Shown: positions 7,622-15,279, counted from the first letter of the stretch. The stretch is DNA of 20,095 bases from Rhizobiaceae bacterium (GCA_021648425.1 JAKISV010000032.1:1-20095), one strand, 5' to 3'. The notes: a model not told the origin generated them from the sequence alone. Made by a program: numbers and translations.

Positions 7622-9177
7622 TGTCGAGCCTCCGCGCCATCATTATCTGTCACACCGGCCATCAGCAGTCCCAGCTCGCCCTCGCTGGCCTCAGGTCCGC
7701 GTTCGCCAACAATCTTCCCGGCAAACATCACCAGGGTTCTGTCCGCAAGTGAACGGATTTCATCCAGCTCCACCGATACCAGCAATACCGCTTTGCCCGC
7801 ATCGCGCATTTCAATGATGCGTTTGTGGATAAATTCAATAGCCCCCACATCAACGCCTCGTGTTGGTTGGCCCACCAGTAAAACCACCGGGTCGCGCTCC
7901 ATTTCGCGGGACAAAACGATTTTCTGCTGATTGCCGCCGGAAAAACTACTGGCCTTTAAGTCAGGATTTGGCGGGCGGATATCATATTGTTTGATTTTTG
8001 CACGGGCATCCGCGTCAATGGCTGCCATTTGCAAGAACTGACCGGAAGTGTAGGTTTCATCATTTTGATAGCCCAAAATGGAATTCTCTTTTTCAGAAAA
8101 AGGCAATACCAACCCCATATGGTGGCGGTCTTCGGGTACATGGGCCATGCCGCGCTGGCGCAGCAGGGCAGGGTCCGCATGGCCGGTGACGTGAATGGGT
8201 TTCCCATCCAGCAGCACTCTACCGGTCTCAGCGCGCATAATGCCTGATATGGCGGCCATTAATTCCGACTGACCATTTCCTGCCACACCGGCAATGCCGA
8301 CGATTTCTCCGGCTTTTACACTAAAGCTGACATCATCAACCATAACAACGCCGCGCTCGTCTTTGACAGTCAGATTTTCAACCACAAGCTTGTCTTCACC
8401 GGGGTTTGCCTCGCCCTTATCCACCCGCAACAATACGCGCCGGCCGACCATCAGTTCGGCCAGTTCTTCAACGCTGGTCTCTGAGGTTTTGCGCGTGGCC
8501 ACCATTTCACCGCGCCGCATCACCGATACGCTGTCGGTTATCGCCATGATTTCGCGCAGCTTATGGGTGATCAAAATGATGGTTTTACCCTCATCGCGCA
8601 GCTGTCTGAAAATGCGAAACAGGTGGTCGGCTTCCGCAGGGGTAAGAACGCCTGTGGGTTCATCCAGTATCAGAATATCTGCATTGCGAAACAGAGCTTT
8701 GAGAATTTCCACCCTTTGCTGCAACCCAACCGGCAATTCCTCAATCAGCGTATCAATATCCACATCGAGAGAATATTCGTCCTCCAGCCGCTGCAATTCT
8801 GTTTTCGCTTTGGCAATCCCGCGATTAAGGATGGCACCGCCCTCAGCGCCCAGAATAACATTTTCCAGCACAGTAAAATTATCAACCAGCATAAAGTGCT
8901 GATGCACCATGCCGATACCCGCCGCAATGGCCGCCTGGCTGTCGGGGATTTTCATTTCCTTGCCATTGATGGCAATTGTGCCGCTATCAGCGTGATAAAA
9001 CCCGTAAAGAATGGACATCAGCGTCGATTTTCCCGCGCCGTTCTCACCAATGATGCCGTGAATTGAGCCTTTTTCAACAACAAGATCGATATCCTTGTTG
9101 GCCTGAACGGGACCAAAGCTTTTGGAAATGCCGGACAACTTGATCGCCGGTGGGCTGCTGGAAGATTGCTTGGCCAT
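7618..9177 (-). CDS. Nucleoside ABC transporter ATP-binding protein (tandem ATPase)
   Basis: Cytoplasmic ATPase of 519 residues with two fused nucleotide-binding domains, the arrangement of sugar and BMP-type nucleoside importers (NupO/YufO-like). Domain 1 has a good Walker A (GENGAGKST, 44-52), Walker B (ILILDE, 168-173) and His205, but a weak signature (LPVGLQQ, 148-154). Domain 2 has the good signature (FSGGNQQK, 412-419). Its Walker A is degenerate (GVAGNGQS, 297-304), Gln437 replaces the Walker B glutamate, and it lacks the switch His. Only one of the two composite sites should therefore hydrolyse ATP; this asymmetry is usual for the family. It is the first gene of the operon. GAGGGG lies just upstream of the ATG. 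Confidence 0.94.
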   Translation of the reverse strand: MAKQSSSSPPAIKLSGISKSFGPVQANKDIDLVVEKGSIHGIIGENGAGKSTLMSILYGFYHADSGTIAINGKEMKIPDSQAAIAAGIGMVHQHFMLVDNFTVLENVILGAEGGAILNRGIAKAKTELQRLEDEYSLDVDIDTLIEELPVGLQQRVEILKALFRNADILILDEPTGVLTPAEADHLFRIFRQLRDEGKTIILITHKLREIMAITDSVSVMRRGEMVATRKTSETSVEELAELMVGRRVLLRVDKGEANPGEDKLVVENLTVKDERGVVMVDDVSFSVKAGEIVGIAGVAGNGQSELMAAISGIMRAETGRVLLDGKPIHVTGHADPALLRQRGMAHVPEDRHHMGLVLPFSEKENSILGYQNDETYTSGQFLQMAAIDADARAKIKQYDIRPPNPDLKASSFSGGNQQKIVLSREMERDPVVLLVGQPTRGVDVGAIEFIHKRIIEMRDAGKAVLLVSVELDEIRSLADRTLVMFAGKIVGERGPEASEGELGLLMAGVTDNDGAEARQ

Positions 9178-9308
9178 GTCCCCTCATTTTGTAGTGCCGA
9201 ACTTCTGATGGCTCGGATAAGCTAACGTTTCAAATTTTTTCCAAAAGGTCAAATTTTATTGCTACCTTTACCGATGAATCTTGAAACAACAAAACTTACG
9301 GGAAATTT
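9178..9308. promoter_or_regulatory. Divergent intergenic region between the nucleoside operon and slyX
   Basis: This 131-base AT-rich gap must hold the promoters of the minus-strand nucleoside operon and of slyX-deoD. A nine-base direct repeat, TCAAATTTT, occurs at 9230-9238 and 9249-9257, 19 bases apart start to start (about two helical turns). A seven-base inverted pair, GTTTCAA / TTGAAAC, lies at 9227-9233 and 9281-9287. On the minus strand the second repeat copy contains TTGACC (9251-9246), a good alphaproteobacterial -35, but no convincing -10 stands at the right distance. These are operator candidates only. Confidence 0.4.
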
Positions 9309-9518
9309 ATGTGCGAAACTCATAAACGGATTAGCGAATTGGAAGAAATGCTTGCCCATCATGAAAAAACAATCGAAGAATTGTCAAATCAGTTGGCTGG
9401 CCAGTGGAAAATTATTGCAGAAATGGAAAGCAAAATGCAGGTTTTAACCAGGCGATTTGCAACGCTGGAGGAAAATTCTTTAGCCGCACCGGAAATTACC
9501 AAACCGCCGCATTATTAG
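9309..9518 (+). CDS. slyX: SlyX family protein
   Basis: Small protein of 69 residues whose sequence is almost entirely a coiled-coil helix (about residues 3-54, with regular Leu/Ile/Met heptads such as RISELEEMLAHHEKTIEEL). It ends in PPHY, the diagnostic tail of SlyX. SlyX is widespread in Proteobacteria and its biochemical role is not established. The ATG has GGGAAA a few bases upstream. It is 10 bases upstream of deoD and probably co-transcribed with it; both are divergent from the transporter operon. Confidence 0.85.
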   Translation: MCETHKRISELEEMLAHHEKTIEELSNQLAGQWKIIAEMESKMQVLTRRFATLEENSLAAPEITKPPHY

Positions 9519-9528
9519 GAAACCCGAT

Positions 9529-10232
9529 ATGACACCGCATATTTCTGCAAAAAAGGGCGAGATCGCCGAATCTATTTTACTGCCCGGCGACCCGCTAAGA
9601 GCCAAATGGATTGCCGAGACTTTTCTTGATAAGCCAAAATGTTTCAACGAGGTGCGTGGCATGCTGGGCTTTACCGGCACTTATAATGGCCACCCAGTAT
9701 CCGTCATGGGCACCGGCATGGGCATGCCTTCGCTTTCAATCTATGTCCATGAACTGCTTGAACTTTATGGTGTAAAAAATCTCATTCGTGTGGGTTCCTG
9801 CGGCGCAATCGGGCCAGGCCTTGGTCTGCTTGATGTCATATATGCAACGCGGCCTCAACAGATTCATCAATCAACAAACAGAAATTTGGCAATATCGCCT
9901 ATGCGCCTGTCGCTGATTTCTACCTGTTGCGCGATGCCGTGGCCCTGGCTGAACAGCGCAAAATCCGCCACTTTGTCGGCCCAATCATGAGTGGCGATCA
10001 GTTTTATATCGATGATTTGCATCATCTTGATAAAGTAAAAGCCCACGGCGTTTTAGGCGTGGAAATGGAAGCGGCGGCCCTTTATACGCTGGCAGCAAAA
10101 TTCGATGCGGCAGCCCTTGGCATCATGACCGTGTCCGATGTGATTGGTGAAACCAACGAACTAAGCTCAAAAGACCGCGAGCAATCCATGCGCGACATGT
10201 GCCTGATTGCGCTGGATACGGTGTGCGGGTGA
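9529..10232 (+). pseudogene. deoD: Purine nucleoside phosphorylase, hexameric DeoD type, frameshifted
   Basis: The first frame (from 9529, with AGGAAA upstream) encodes a clear DeoD N-terminus: LPGDPLRAKWIAETF, EVRGMLGFTGTY, GTGMGMPSLSIYVHELLE and RVGSCGAI. After about codon 107 the sequence in this frame stops resembling DeoD. The homologous sequence continues one frame over from about 9849 as AASTDSSINKQKFGNIAY, then GVEMEAAALYTLAAKF and TVSD, to the stop at 10230-10232. Restoring one base in the ACGCGGCC stretch near 9849 would give 234 residues, the normal DeoD length, so nothing else is lost. No slippery heptamer is visible, so programmed frameshifting is unlikely. It is either a recent inactivating deletion or a sequence error. 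The intact enzyme would phosphorolyse purine nucleosides, including adenosine. Confidence 0.88.
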
Positions 10233-10233
10233 C

Positions 10234-10275
10234 AAAAAAAGCCGCCTGAAAAATCAGGCGGCTTCTAATTTTAAT
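10234..10275 (-). terminator. Rho-independent terminator, shared by convergent genes
   Basis: A perfect nine-pair stem, GCCGCCTGA (10241-10249) and TCAGGCGGC (10254-10262), closes an AAAA loop, with extra A-T pairs outside. On the minus strand the hairpin is followed by TTTTTTT (10240-10234), a classic terminator for the binding-protein gene that ends at 10285. On the plus strand the tail TTCTAATTTT is weaker, but it could also stop slyX-deoD transcripts. Confidence 0.92.
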
Positions 10276-10284
10276 CCTGTAAAC

Positions 10285-11301
10285 CTAGTTGAATTCAACC
10301 GGGCAGGTATTGTCTGACATATAGTCGTGAACAGCTACTGTTCCAGCCATGATATCGGCTTTGGCTTTTTCCACGGCTGCTTTCATGTCGTCATCGACCA
10401 GTTTCATGTTGTTGTCGTCAACCGCATAGTCAACGCCGCCTTCACTCAGGCCAAGTACGTTAAAGCCGGCTGTCCATTTGTCATCTTTAACGTCCATAAA
10501 GGCGTTATAAACGGCAACATCTACGCGCTTGAGCATGGAAGTCAGAACGGAGCCCGGATGCAGGTAGTTTTGGTTGGCATCAACACCGATAGAGAATTTT
10601 CCCGCATCAGCTGCGGCCTGCAGAACACCAAGTCCGGTTGAGCCTGCTGCTGCGAATATTACATCAGCGCCCTGGTCCATCTGAGACTTGGCAAGTTCGC
10701 CACCCTTAACCGGGTTGTTCCAGGCTGCACCGGTTGTGCCGGTCATGTTCTGGAATACTGTCGCATCAGGATTAACCGATTTAACACCCTGGGCATAACC
10801 ACAGGCGAATTTGCGGATAAGCGGAATGTCCATGCCGCCGATAAATCCGACTTTGCCGGTTTTCGACGCTTTGGCCGCCATCACACCAACCAGAAATGAG
10901 CCTTCATGTTCCTTATAAACAATCGAACGCACGTTTGGCAGATCAACCACCATGTCGATGATAGCAAATTTGGTATCTGGAAATTCCTTGGCCACTTTGG
11001 TCAGTGCTTCGGCAGAAGCAAAGCCGATGGCAATAACCGGATTGTTGCCATCACGGGCAAAACGGCGATAGGCCTGTTCGCGCTGGGAAGCATTCTGGAT
11101 TTCAAATCCACGATATTTAATGCCGGTTTCTTTAGTGAAGCGCTCCGCGCCATCATAAGCCGACTGGTTGAAAGATTTGTCAAACTTGCCGCCAAGATCA
11201 AAAACAATAGCTGGTGTTGTTTGGGCAAAGGCTGATGTGAAACTCATGGTCACACCAACAGCGGTAGCGGCCACGAAGCCGAGGAATGTTCTTTTTTTCA
11301 T
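10285..11301 (-). CDS. BMP-family nucleoside-binding periplasmic protein
   Basis: Periplasmic substrate-binding protein of an ABC importer, basic membrane protein (PnrA/NupN-like) family. The frame is open further upstream to 11358, but the ATG at 11301 is chosen because it begins a normal signal peptide (MKKRTFLGFVAA..., cleavage after AFA at residue 26) and has AAGGGAG 11 bases upstream. The mature protein opens with AIVFDLGGKFDKSFN (31-45), the hallmark of the family, where the Asp/Phe/Asn cluster helps hold the nucleoside. Length is 338 residues. It is the obvious partner of the ATPase and permeases at 5083-9177, although slyX and deoD on the other strand separate it from them. It has its own promoter region and terminator, as expected for a subunit needed in excess. 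Confidence 0.92.
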   Translation of the reverse strand: MKKRTFLGFVAATAVGVTMSFTSAFAQTTPAIVFDLGGKFDKSFNQSAYDGAERFTKETGIKYRGFEIQNASQREQAYRRFARDGNNPVIAIGFASAEALTKVAKEFPDTKFAIIDMVVDLPNVRSIVYKEHEGSFLVGVMAAKASKTGKVGFIGGMDIPLIRKFACGYAQGVKSVNPDATVFQNMTGTTGAAWNNPVKGGELAKSQMDQGADVIFAAAGSTGLGVLQAAADAGKFSIGVDANQNYLHPGSVLTSMLKRVDVAVYNAFMDVKDDKWTAGFNVLGLSEGGVDYAVDDNNMKLVDDDMKAAVEKAKADIMAGTVAVHDYMSDNTCPVEFN

Positions 11302-11353
11302 AATATTTACAGTCTCCCTTAGTCTGTTATTCAAGTTGCCAACTTTAACCCTG

Positions 11354-11381
11354 ACCATAAGTCGGGACTTAAATCCGGCAA
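11354..11381 (-). promoter_or_regulatory. Possible promoter of the binding-protein gene
   Basis: On the minus strand TTGCCG (11381-11376) is followed after 16 bases by TATGGT (11359-11354). This leaves a leader of about 45 bases before the ATG at 11301. The match to the sigma-70 consensus is only fair, so this is tentative. Confidence 0.3.
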
Positions 11382-11400
11382 CAAAATTTATTTAGGATTG

Positions 11401-11432
11401 GGTGTTTGTGATCCGTATATAATCCAAACACC
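11401..11432. promoter_or_regulatory. Palindromic operator candidate around a TATAAT box
   Basis: A perfect eight-base inverted repeat, GGTGTTTG (11401-11408) and CAAACACC (11425-11432), has 16 bases between the arms. A perfect TATAAT lies between the arms at 11418-11423 on the plus strand, about 95 bases before the kinase start. No good -35 is visible at 17 bases. The geometry fits a dimeric repressor covering the -10 box of the kinase gene, and it could also act on the divergent binding-protein gene. Confidence 0.5.
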
Positions 11433-11434
11433 GG

Positions 11435-11481
11435 ATACCTTGAGTTCATATTTGCATGGTAAAAACTTGTTCTCAAGGTAT
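11435..11481 (+). promoter_or_regulatory. Ten-base perfect inverted repeat in the kinase leader
   Basis: ATACCTTGAG (11435-11444) and CTCAAGGTAT (11472-11481) are exact reverse complements separated by 27 bases. They are followed by the T-rich stretch ATTTTTATGGTTTTTTG. If transcription starts just downstream of the TATAAT at 11418, the whole element lies in the 5' leader. It could be an RNA hairpin or attenuator, or two half-operators bound as DNA. Confidence 0.45.
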
Positions 11482-11516
11482 ATTTTTATGGTTTTTTGAA
11501 AACAGGAACAATGGTT

Positions 11517-12545
11517 ATGAGTGGTGATATGGATTTTCCGGTGCTGGTTGGTGATATTGGTGGTACAAATTCGCGCTTTGGCCTGATTAATGACGCCCAC
11601 AGCGAGCTGGAAATATTCACGCCAGTAAACACCAATGATTTTCCCGATCTTCAAAGCCTGATTAATAAAGCAGTATATGCAAAAACCTCAATAATTCCCA
11701 AACGGCTGGTTATTGGCATCGCCGCGCCTGTCATTGGCAGCGAATACAAGCTCACCTATTCCAATTGCAAGGTGATACCCGATGAAATCGTCGCGGACCT
11801 TAATTTGAAAAGTGCCGAATTCATGAATGATTTTCCAGCCCAGGCGCTGGGTGTATTGGCAATTGGCAGAAGCGATATGCAAAAAATCGGCGGCGGGAAG
11901 TTCAAGGAAAATGCCACCCGTGTCGTATTGGGTCCCGGCACCAGTTTTGGTGTAGCCACGCTGATCCATGCGAATGGTCGCTGGGCGATTATACCGGGTG
12001 AGGGTGCCTGTGCTGATTTTGGATTGGGAACCGGCTTAAACCGCCAGCGTGAATTGCAGATTCAGCCCTTCCTAAACCGTAAAAATGATCGCCAGACAGT
12101 AGTTGATTTGATATCGGGGCCGGGGTTGGAAAATCTGTATCAAGCCATTTGTCGCGCTGATGACATAAAGACAAAAACGAGTGATATGAGTGCCGCAAAC
12201 ATATCAGTAGCGGCACTGAACACAGATAACGCGGCTGCCCTGGAAGCAGTGGAAATATTTGCAGCGCTACTTGGTCGTGTCGCGGCAAATCACGCTTTGG
12301 GCGTGATGGCGTTGGGCGGCGTATATGTGAGCGGCGGCATGGCCCACAAGATGCTGACACAAATCAAAGCGGCAGGATTTCGTCGTGAATTTGAGCATAA
12401 ACCTCCACTGGTTGATCTGGCAAAAATGATACCCACCTATTTTGTCAACAAAGAATTGGCGGCTCTTGAGGGCCTGGCCAACTATGTGCGCACACCCGAC
12501 AGATATGATATGAGCCACGCCAGCGCCATTTACCATGCAAAATAA
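11517..12545 (+). CDS. glk: Glucokinase family sugar kinase
   Basis: ATP-dependent hexokinase-fold enzyme of the bacterial glucokinase family, 342 residues. The ATG at 11517 is preferred because AGGA ends 9 bases upstream; the ATG at 11511 is only 3 bases from it. Motifs are VGDIGGTNSRFGL (11-23, phosphate 1), FMNDFPAQALG (102-112, with catalytic Asp105), LGPGTSFGVA (138-147, nucleotide), PGEGACADF (160-168), ISGPGLENLYQAI (199-211) and GVYVSGGM near the C-terminus. Compared from memory with E. coli Glk, His160 is Cys165 here and Glu187 falls on Val196. Both contact glucose in E. coli, so the substrate may not be glucose. The gene is divergent from the nucleoside-binding protein gene and is followed 83 bases later by dapB. 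Confidence 0.85.
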   Translation: MSGDMDFPVLVGDIGGTNSRFGLINDAHSELEIFTPVNTNDFPDLQSLINKAVYAKTSIIPKRLVIGIAAPVIGSEYKLTYSNCKVIPDEIVADLNLKSAEFMNDFPAQALGVLAIGRSDMQKIGGGKFKENATRVVLGPGTSFGVATLIHANGRWAIIPGEGACADFGLGTGLNRQRELQIQPFLNRKNDRQTVVDLISGPGLENLYQAICRADDIKTKTSDMSAANISVAALNTDNAAALEAVEIFAALLGRVAANHALGVMALGGVYVSGGMAHKMLTQIKAAGFRREFEHKPPLVDLAKMIPTYFVNKELAALEGLANYVRTPDRYDMSHASAIYHAK

Positions 12546-12628
12546 GCACTGCTGTTTTCAATGTTTGCTCTTTGCTTTATTGATGTTGGTCGTTAAACAG
12601 GAACTGTTTTGAAACCTGGTGAATTTTC

Positions 12629-13432
12629 ATGAAACTGGTCGTAGTTGGCGCTGGCGGGCGCATGGGAAGAACGCTTGTAAGAGCGATAACTGAAGCTGAA
12701 GGCGTTGAGCTTTTTGGCGCGATTGAGCGTGAAGGTGATCAAAATCTGGGTAGGGATGCCGGCGAACTGGCGGGCGTTGGATTGCTTGGTGTGAATATCA
12801 CTGATGATCCGCTGCCTATATTTGCAAAAGCTGAAGGGGTGATTGATTTCACAATACCTGCAGCCAGCGTGGAATTTGCCACCCTTGCCGCTCAGGCTAG
12901 AATTATCCACATCATCGGCACCACCGGATGCACAAAGGATGATGAAGAAAAATTTGCAGCCGCAGCGCGCCATGCCACTATTGTCAAATCCGGCAATATG
13001 AGCCTGGGCGTCAACCTGCTTGCCGCTTTGGTGGAGCGCGCGGCAAAATCCCTTGGCCCTGAAGATTTTGATATCGAGGTGCTGGAAATGCACCATAAAC
13101 ACAAAATTGATGCACCATCGGGCACTGCCTTGTTGCTGGGTGAAGCTGCCGCTGCCGGTCGTGGCATTGATTTGAACGAAAATGCAGTGAAGTCCCGCGA
13201 CGGCATTACCGGCGCGCGCAAGGAGGGCACAATCGGTTTTGCGACCCTGCGCGGAGGCTCGGTTATTGGCGAACACAGCGTGATGCTGGCAGGCGAAGGC
13301 GAAGTGATTGAACTCTCTCACCGGGCGACAGATCGCGGTCTGTTTGCCCGCGGTGCATTAAAAGCGGCACTTTGGGCAAAAGGCAAAAAACCCGGACTTT
13401 ATTCAATGAAAGATGTTCTGGGACTCAATTGA
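12629..13432 (+). CDS. dapB: 4-hydroxy-tetrahydrodipicolinate reductase
   Basis: NAD(P)H-dependent reductase of the diaminopimelate/lysine pathway, 267 residues, the normal length. The Rossmann motif VVGAGGRMGR is at 5-14. IIGTTGCT (95-102) is the dinucleotide/substrate loop, and IVKSGNMSLGVN (118-129) follows. The catalytic stretch EMHHKHKIDAPSGT (153-166) has His155 and Lys159 at the positions of E. coli His159 and Lys163. The C-terminal part contains HSVMLAGEGEVIELSHRA. It is 20 bases upstream of gpmA and probably co-transcribed. A small AAACAG-GAA-CTGTTT hairpin (12595-12609) lies between glk and dapB, too weak to call a terminator. Confidence 0.96.
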   Translation: MKLVVVGAGGRMGRTLVRAITEAEGVELFGAIEREGDQNLGRDAGELAGVGLLGVNITDDPLPIFAKAEGVIDFTIPAASVEFATLAAQARIIHIIGTTGCTKDDEEKFAAAARHATIVKSGNMSLGVNLLAALVERAAKSLGPEDFDIEVLEMHHKHKIDAPSGTALLLGEAAAAGRGIDLNENAVKSRDGITGARKEGTIGFATLRGGSVIGEHSVMLAGEGEVIELSHRATDRGLFARGALKAALWAKGKKPGLYSMKDVLGLN

Positions 13433-13452
13433 AATTTGGAGAATAACTAAAT

Positions 13453-14073
13453 ATGGAACGCACTTTAATTCTTGTACGCCACGGACAAAGCGAGTGGAAT
13501 CTGAAAAATCTTTTTACCGGTTGGAAAGATCCGGACCTCACTGAAAAAGGCGTTGAAGAAGCCATTCAGGCTGGCAAAATACTGGGTGAGCGAAACATCA
13601 AATTTGATATTGCTCTAACCAGTGAACTTATCCGTGCCCAGCGTACCTGCCAGTATGTGCTCGATGGTGTGGGGCAATCGTCGCTTGAGACCATCCGCGA
13701 ACAGGCTCTCAATGAGCGCGACTATGGTGATCTGGCCGGGCTTAACAAGGATGATGCGCGAAAAAAATGGGGTGAAGAGCAAGTCCATGTCTGGCGTCGT
13801 TCTTATGATACGCCACCACCGGGCGGTGAAAGCCTGAAGGATACGGGAGCCAGGGTTTGGCCCTATTACATGAGCGATATTCTGCCAAGGGTATTGCGCG
13901 GGCAATGCGTATTAGTGGCAGCCCACGGAAATTCCCTGCGCTCGCTTGTTATGGTGCTTGATGGCTTGAGTAAAAAGCAGGTGACCGAGCTTAATTTAGG
14001 GACCGGTGTGCCGATGATATATAAACTCAATGCTGACAGCACGGTGAATTCTAAAGAAGTGTTGGAACTATAA
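13453..14073 (+). CDS. gpmA: 2,3-bisphosphoglycerate-dependent phosphoglycerate mutase
   Basis: Interconverts 3- and 2-phosphoglycerate in glycolysis through a phosphohistidine. The signature LVRHGQSEWN (7-16) carries the phospho-acceptor His10, with Arg9. Other active-site residues are Arg61 (SELIRAQRT), Glu88 (LNERDYGDLAG) and His158 (AAHGNSLRS). Its 206 residues are the compact form common in Hyphomicrobiales, against about 250 in E. coli. GGAGAA lies about 8 bases before the ATG. Its last Leu codon and stop overlap the 3' end of the convergent transglycosylase gene by 6 bases. Confidence 0.96.
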   Translation: MERTLILVRHGQSEWNLKNLFTGWKDPDLTEKGVEEAIQAGKILGERNIKFDIALTSELIRAQRTCQYVLDGVGQSSLETIREQALNERDYGDLAGLNKDDARKKWGEEQVHVWRRSYDTPPPGGESLKDTGARVWPYYMSDILPRVLRGQCVLVAAHGNSLRSLVMVLDGLSKKQVTELNLGTGVPMIYKLNADSTVNSKEVLEL

Positions 14074-15279
14074 CAGCTTAGCCAAAAGCCCGGCAGTTGG
14101 ATAAGAATCCGCAGGCAGGCCCAGTTTTTGCTGGATGGCTTTAACAGCGGCCCGGGTGTTTTTACCGATTATTCCGTCGACTTTTCCTACATCATACCCG
14201 CGTTTTACCAGTGCGCGTTGCAACTGTTTGGTTTGATCACCATCAAGCGAGGCGATTTTGGCGCCGCGTTGAACTCTATTTTCGCCGGCCAGTCGGGTGG
14301 CAAAATAGGCGGCAGTGGTTGAATAAACCAGGCTCTGGTTCCATTCCAGAAACATATCAAAATTGTGGTAGGCTAAAAATGCCGGGCCGCGATAACCCAT
14401 CGGTAACAACAAGGCTGCAGACAGATTGTCTGAAGGGATGGCAGAGCCATCGACAAATTTTACGCCGCGCGATTTCCATTGGGAACGGGGCAGTTTAATT
14501 GCCAGGTCCGCATCAGCCCAGTTCATTTGTTTTGGCACACGCACTTCCTGCAACCAGGGCTCACCTTTTCGCCAACCAAAGCTTTTTAGCAGATTGGCCG
14601 AAGAGGCCAGCGCATCAGCTTTGCTGGTCAGAAGGTTGCGTTTGCCGTCACCATCAAAATCTATTGCAACGGTATTATATTCGGTAGGTAAAAACTGTGT
14701 CTGCCCCAGTTCTCCCGCCCAGGCCCCTACCATTTGTGATATTTTCAAGTCACCATTATCAATCAGGCGCAACGCATCCATCAGTTGCGGCCTGAATTTT
14801 TCCGGCCTGCGGCAATCATAGGCAAGAGTGGAAAGCGAACGCAGGGTGGATTCTTTACCAATATTGGCGCCAAAGTCTGTTTCCAGTCCCCAGAATGCGG
14901 ATATGACAGCGCCGGGAACGCCGAACTGATTTTCAATACGTGAAAATGTTGACTTCATTTTTTTCAGATTTCGACGTCCGGTATCCAGTCGGTATTGCGC
15001 CACCATGCGATCGGAGAACTGTAAAAAACTTTGAGAAAACACGCCCTGGCGACGATCTTTTTGAACCACAGATTTGTCGTAGCTAAATTGTTTTGACGCT
15101 GCAGCCAAAGTGGAGGCAGATATTCCTGCGGCCTTTGCTTCGGCTATAAATTCTTTTGCCCAGACACTGAATTTCGGTGACCCGGTGCAGGATTGCGACA
15201 AAGATGGAACTACTGATAATGAAAACATCACAGCGCTAAATGCAATCGCCCCGCTGAATTTTGTCCAGGGATTTTTCAT
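14068..15279 (-). CDS. Lytic murein transglycosylase (MltB-like) with peptidoglycan-binding domain
   Basis: Periplasmic enzyme that cuts the glycan strands of peptidoglycan. An N-terminal Sec signal (about 1-29, cleavage near SLS/QS) shows no proper lipobox, unlike lipoprotein E. coli MltB. Residues about 34-325 form the SLT_2 catalytic domain. The probable catalytic Glu133 is in AFWGLETDFG, and ELGQTQFLPTEY and DFDGDGKRN are further family motifs. Residues 345-403 form a PG_binding_1 domain (LQRALVKRGYDVGKVDGIIGKNTRAAV). Length is 403. CGGAGAA lies upstream of the ATG. The gene is 84 bases downstream of gcrA in the same direction, and its TAG stop overlaps the end of gpmA. Confidence 0.92.
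   Translation of the reverse strand: MKNPWTKFSGAIAFSAVMFSLSVVPSLSQSCTGSPKFSVWAKEFIAEAKAAGISASTLAAASKQFSYDKSVVQKDRRQGVFSQSFLQFSDRMVAQYRLDTGRRNLKKMKSTFSRIENQFGVPGAVISAFWGLETDFGANIGKESTLRSLSTLAYDCRRPEKFRPQLMDALRLIDNGDLKISQMVGAWAGELGQTQFLPTEYNTVAIDFDGDGKRNLLTSKADALASSANLLKSFGWRKGEPWLQEVRVPKQMNWADADLAIKLPRSQWKSRGVKFVDGSAIPSDNLSAALLLPMGYRGPAFLAYHNFDMFLEWNQSLVYSTTAAYFATRLAGENRVQRGAKIASLDGDQTKQLQRALVKRGYDVGKVDGIIGKNTRAAVKAIQQKLGLPADSYPTAGLLAKLL

Noticed and set aside
7618..9177. Degenerate second ATPase site in the ABC protein as a possible defect
   Set aside because: The missing Walker A lysine and the Gln in Walker B of domain 2 are usual in this tandem ATPase family, so it is not damage.
9841..9860. 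Programmed ribosomal frameshift in deoD
   Set aside because: No slippery heptamer and no reason for DeoD to be made this way. A simple deletion or sequence error explains it better.
11302..11358. 19-residue N-terminal extension of the nucleoside-binding protein
   Set aside because: The extension would precede a complete signal peptide, and the ribosome site stands in front of the ATG at 11301.
12593..13321. 242-codon minus-strand open frame opposite dapB
   Set aside because: Antisense to dapB with an unnatural residue composition rich in His, Cys and Phe and no domain. It is a shadow.
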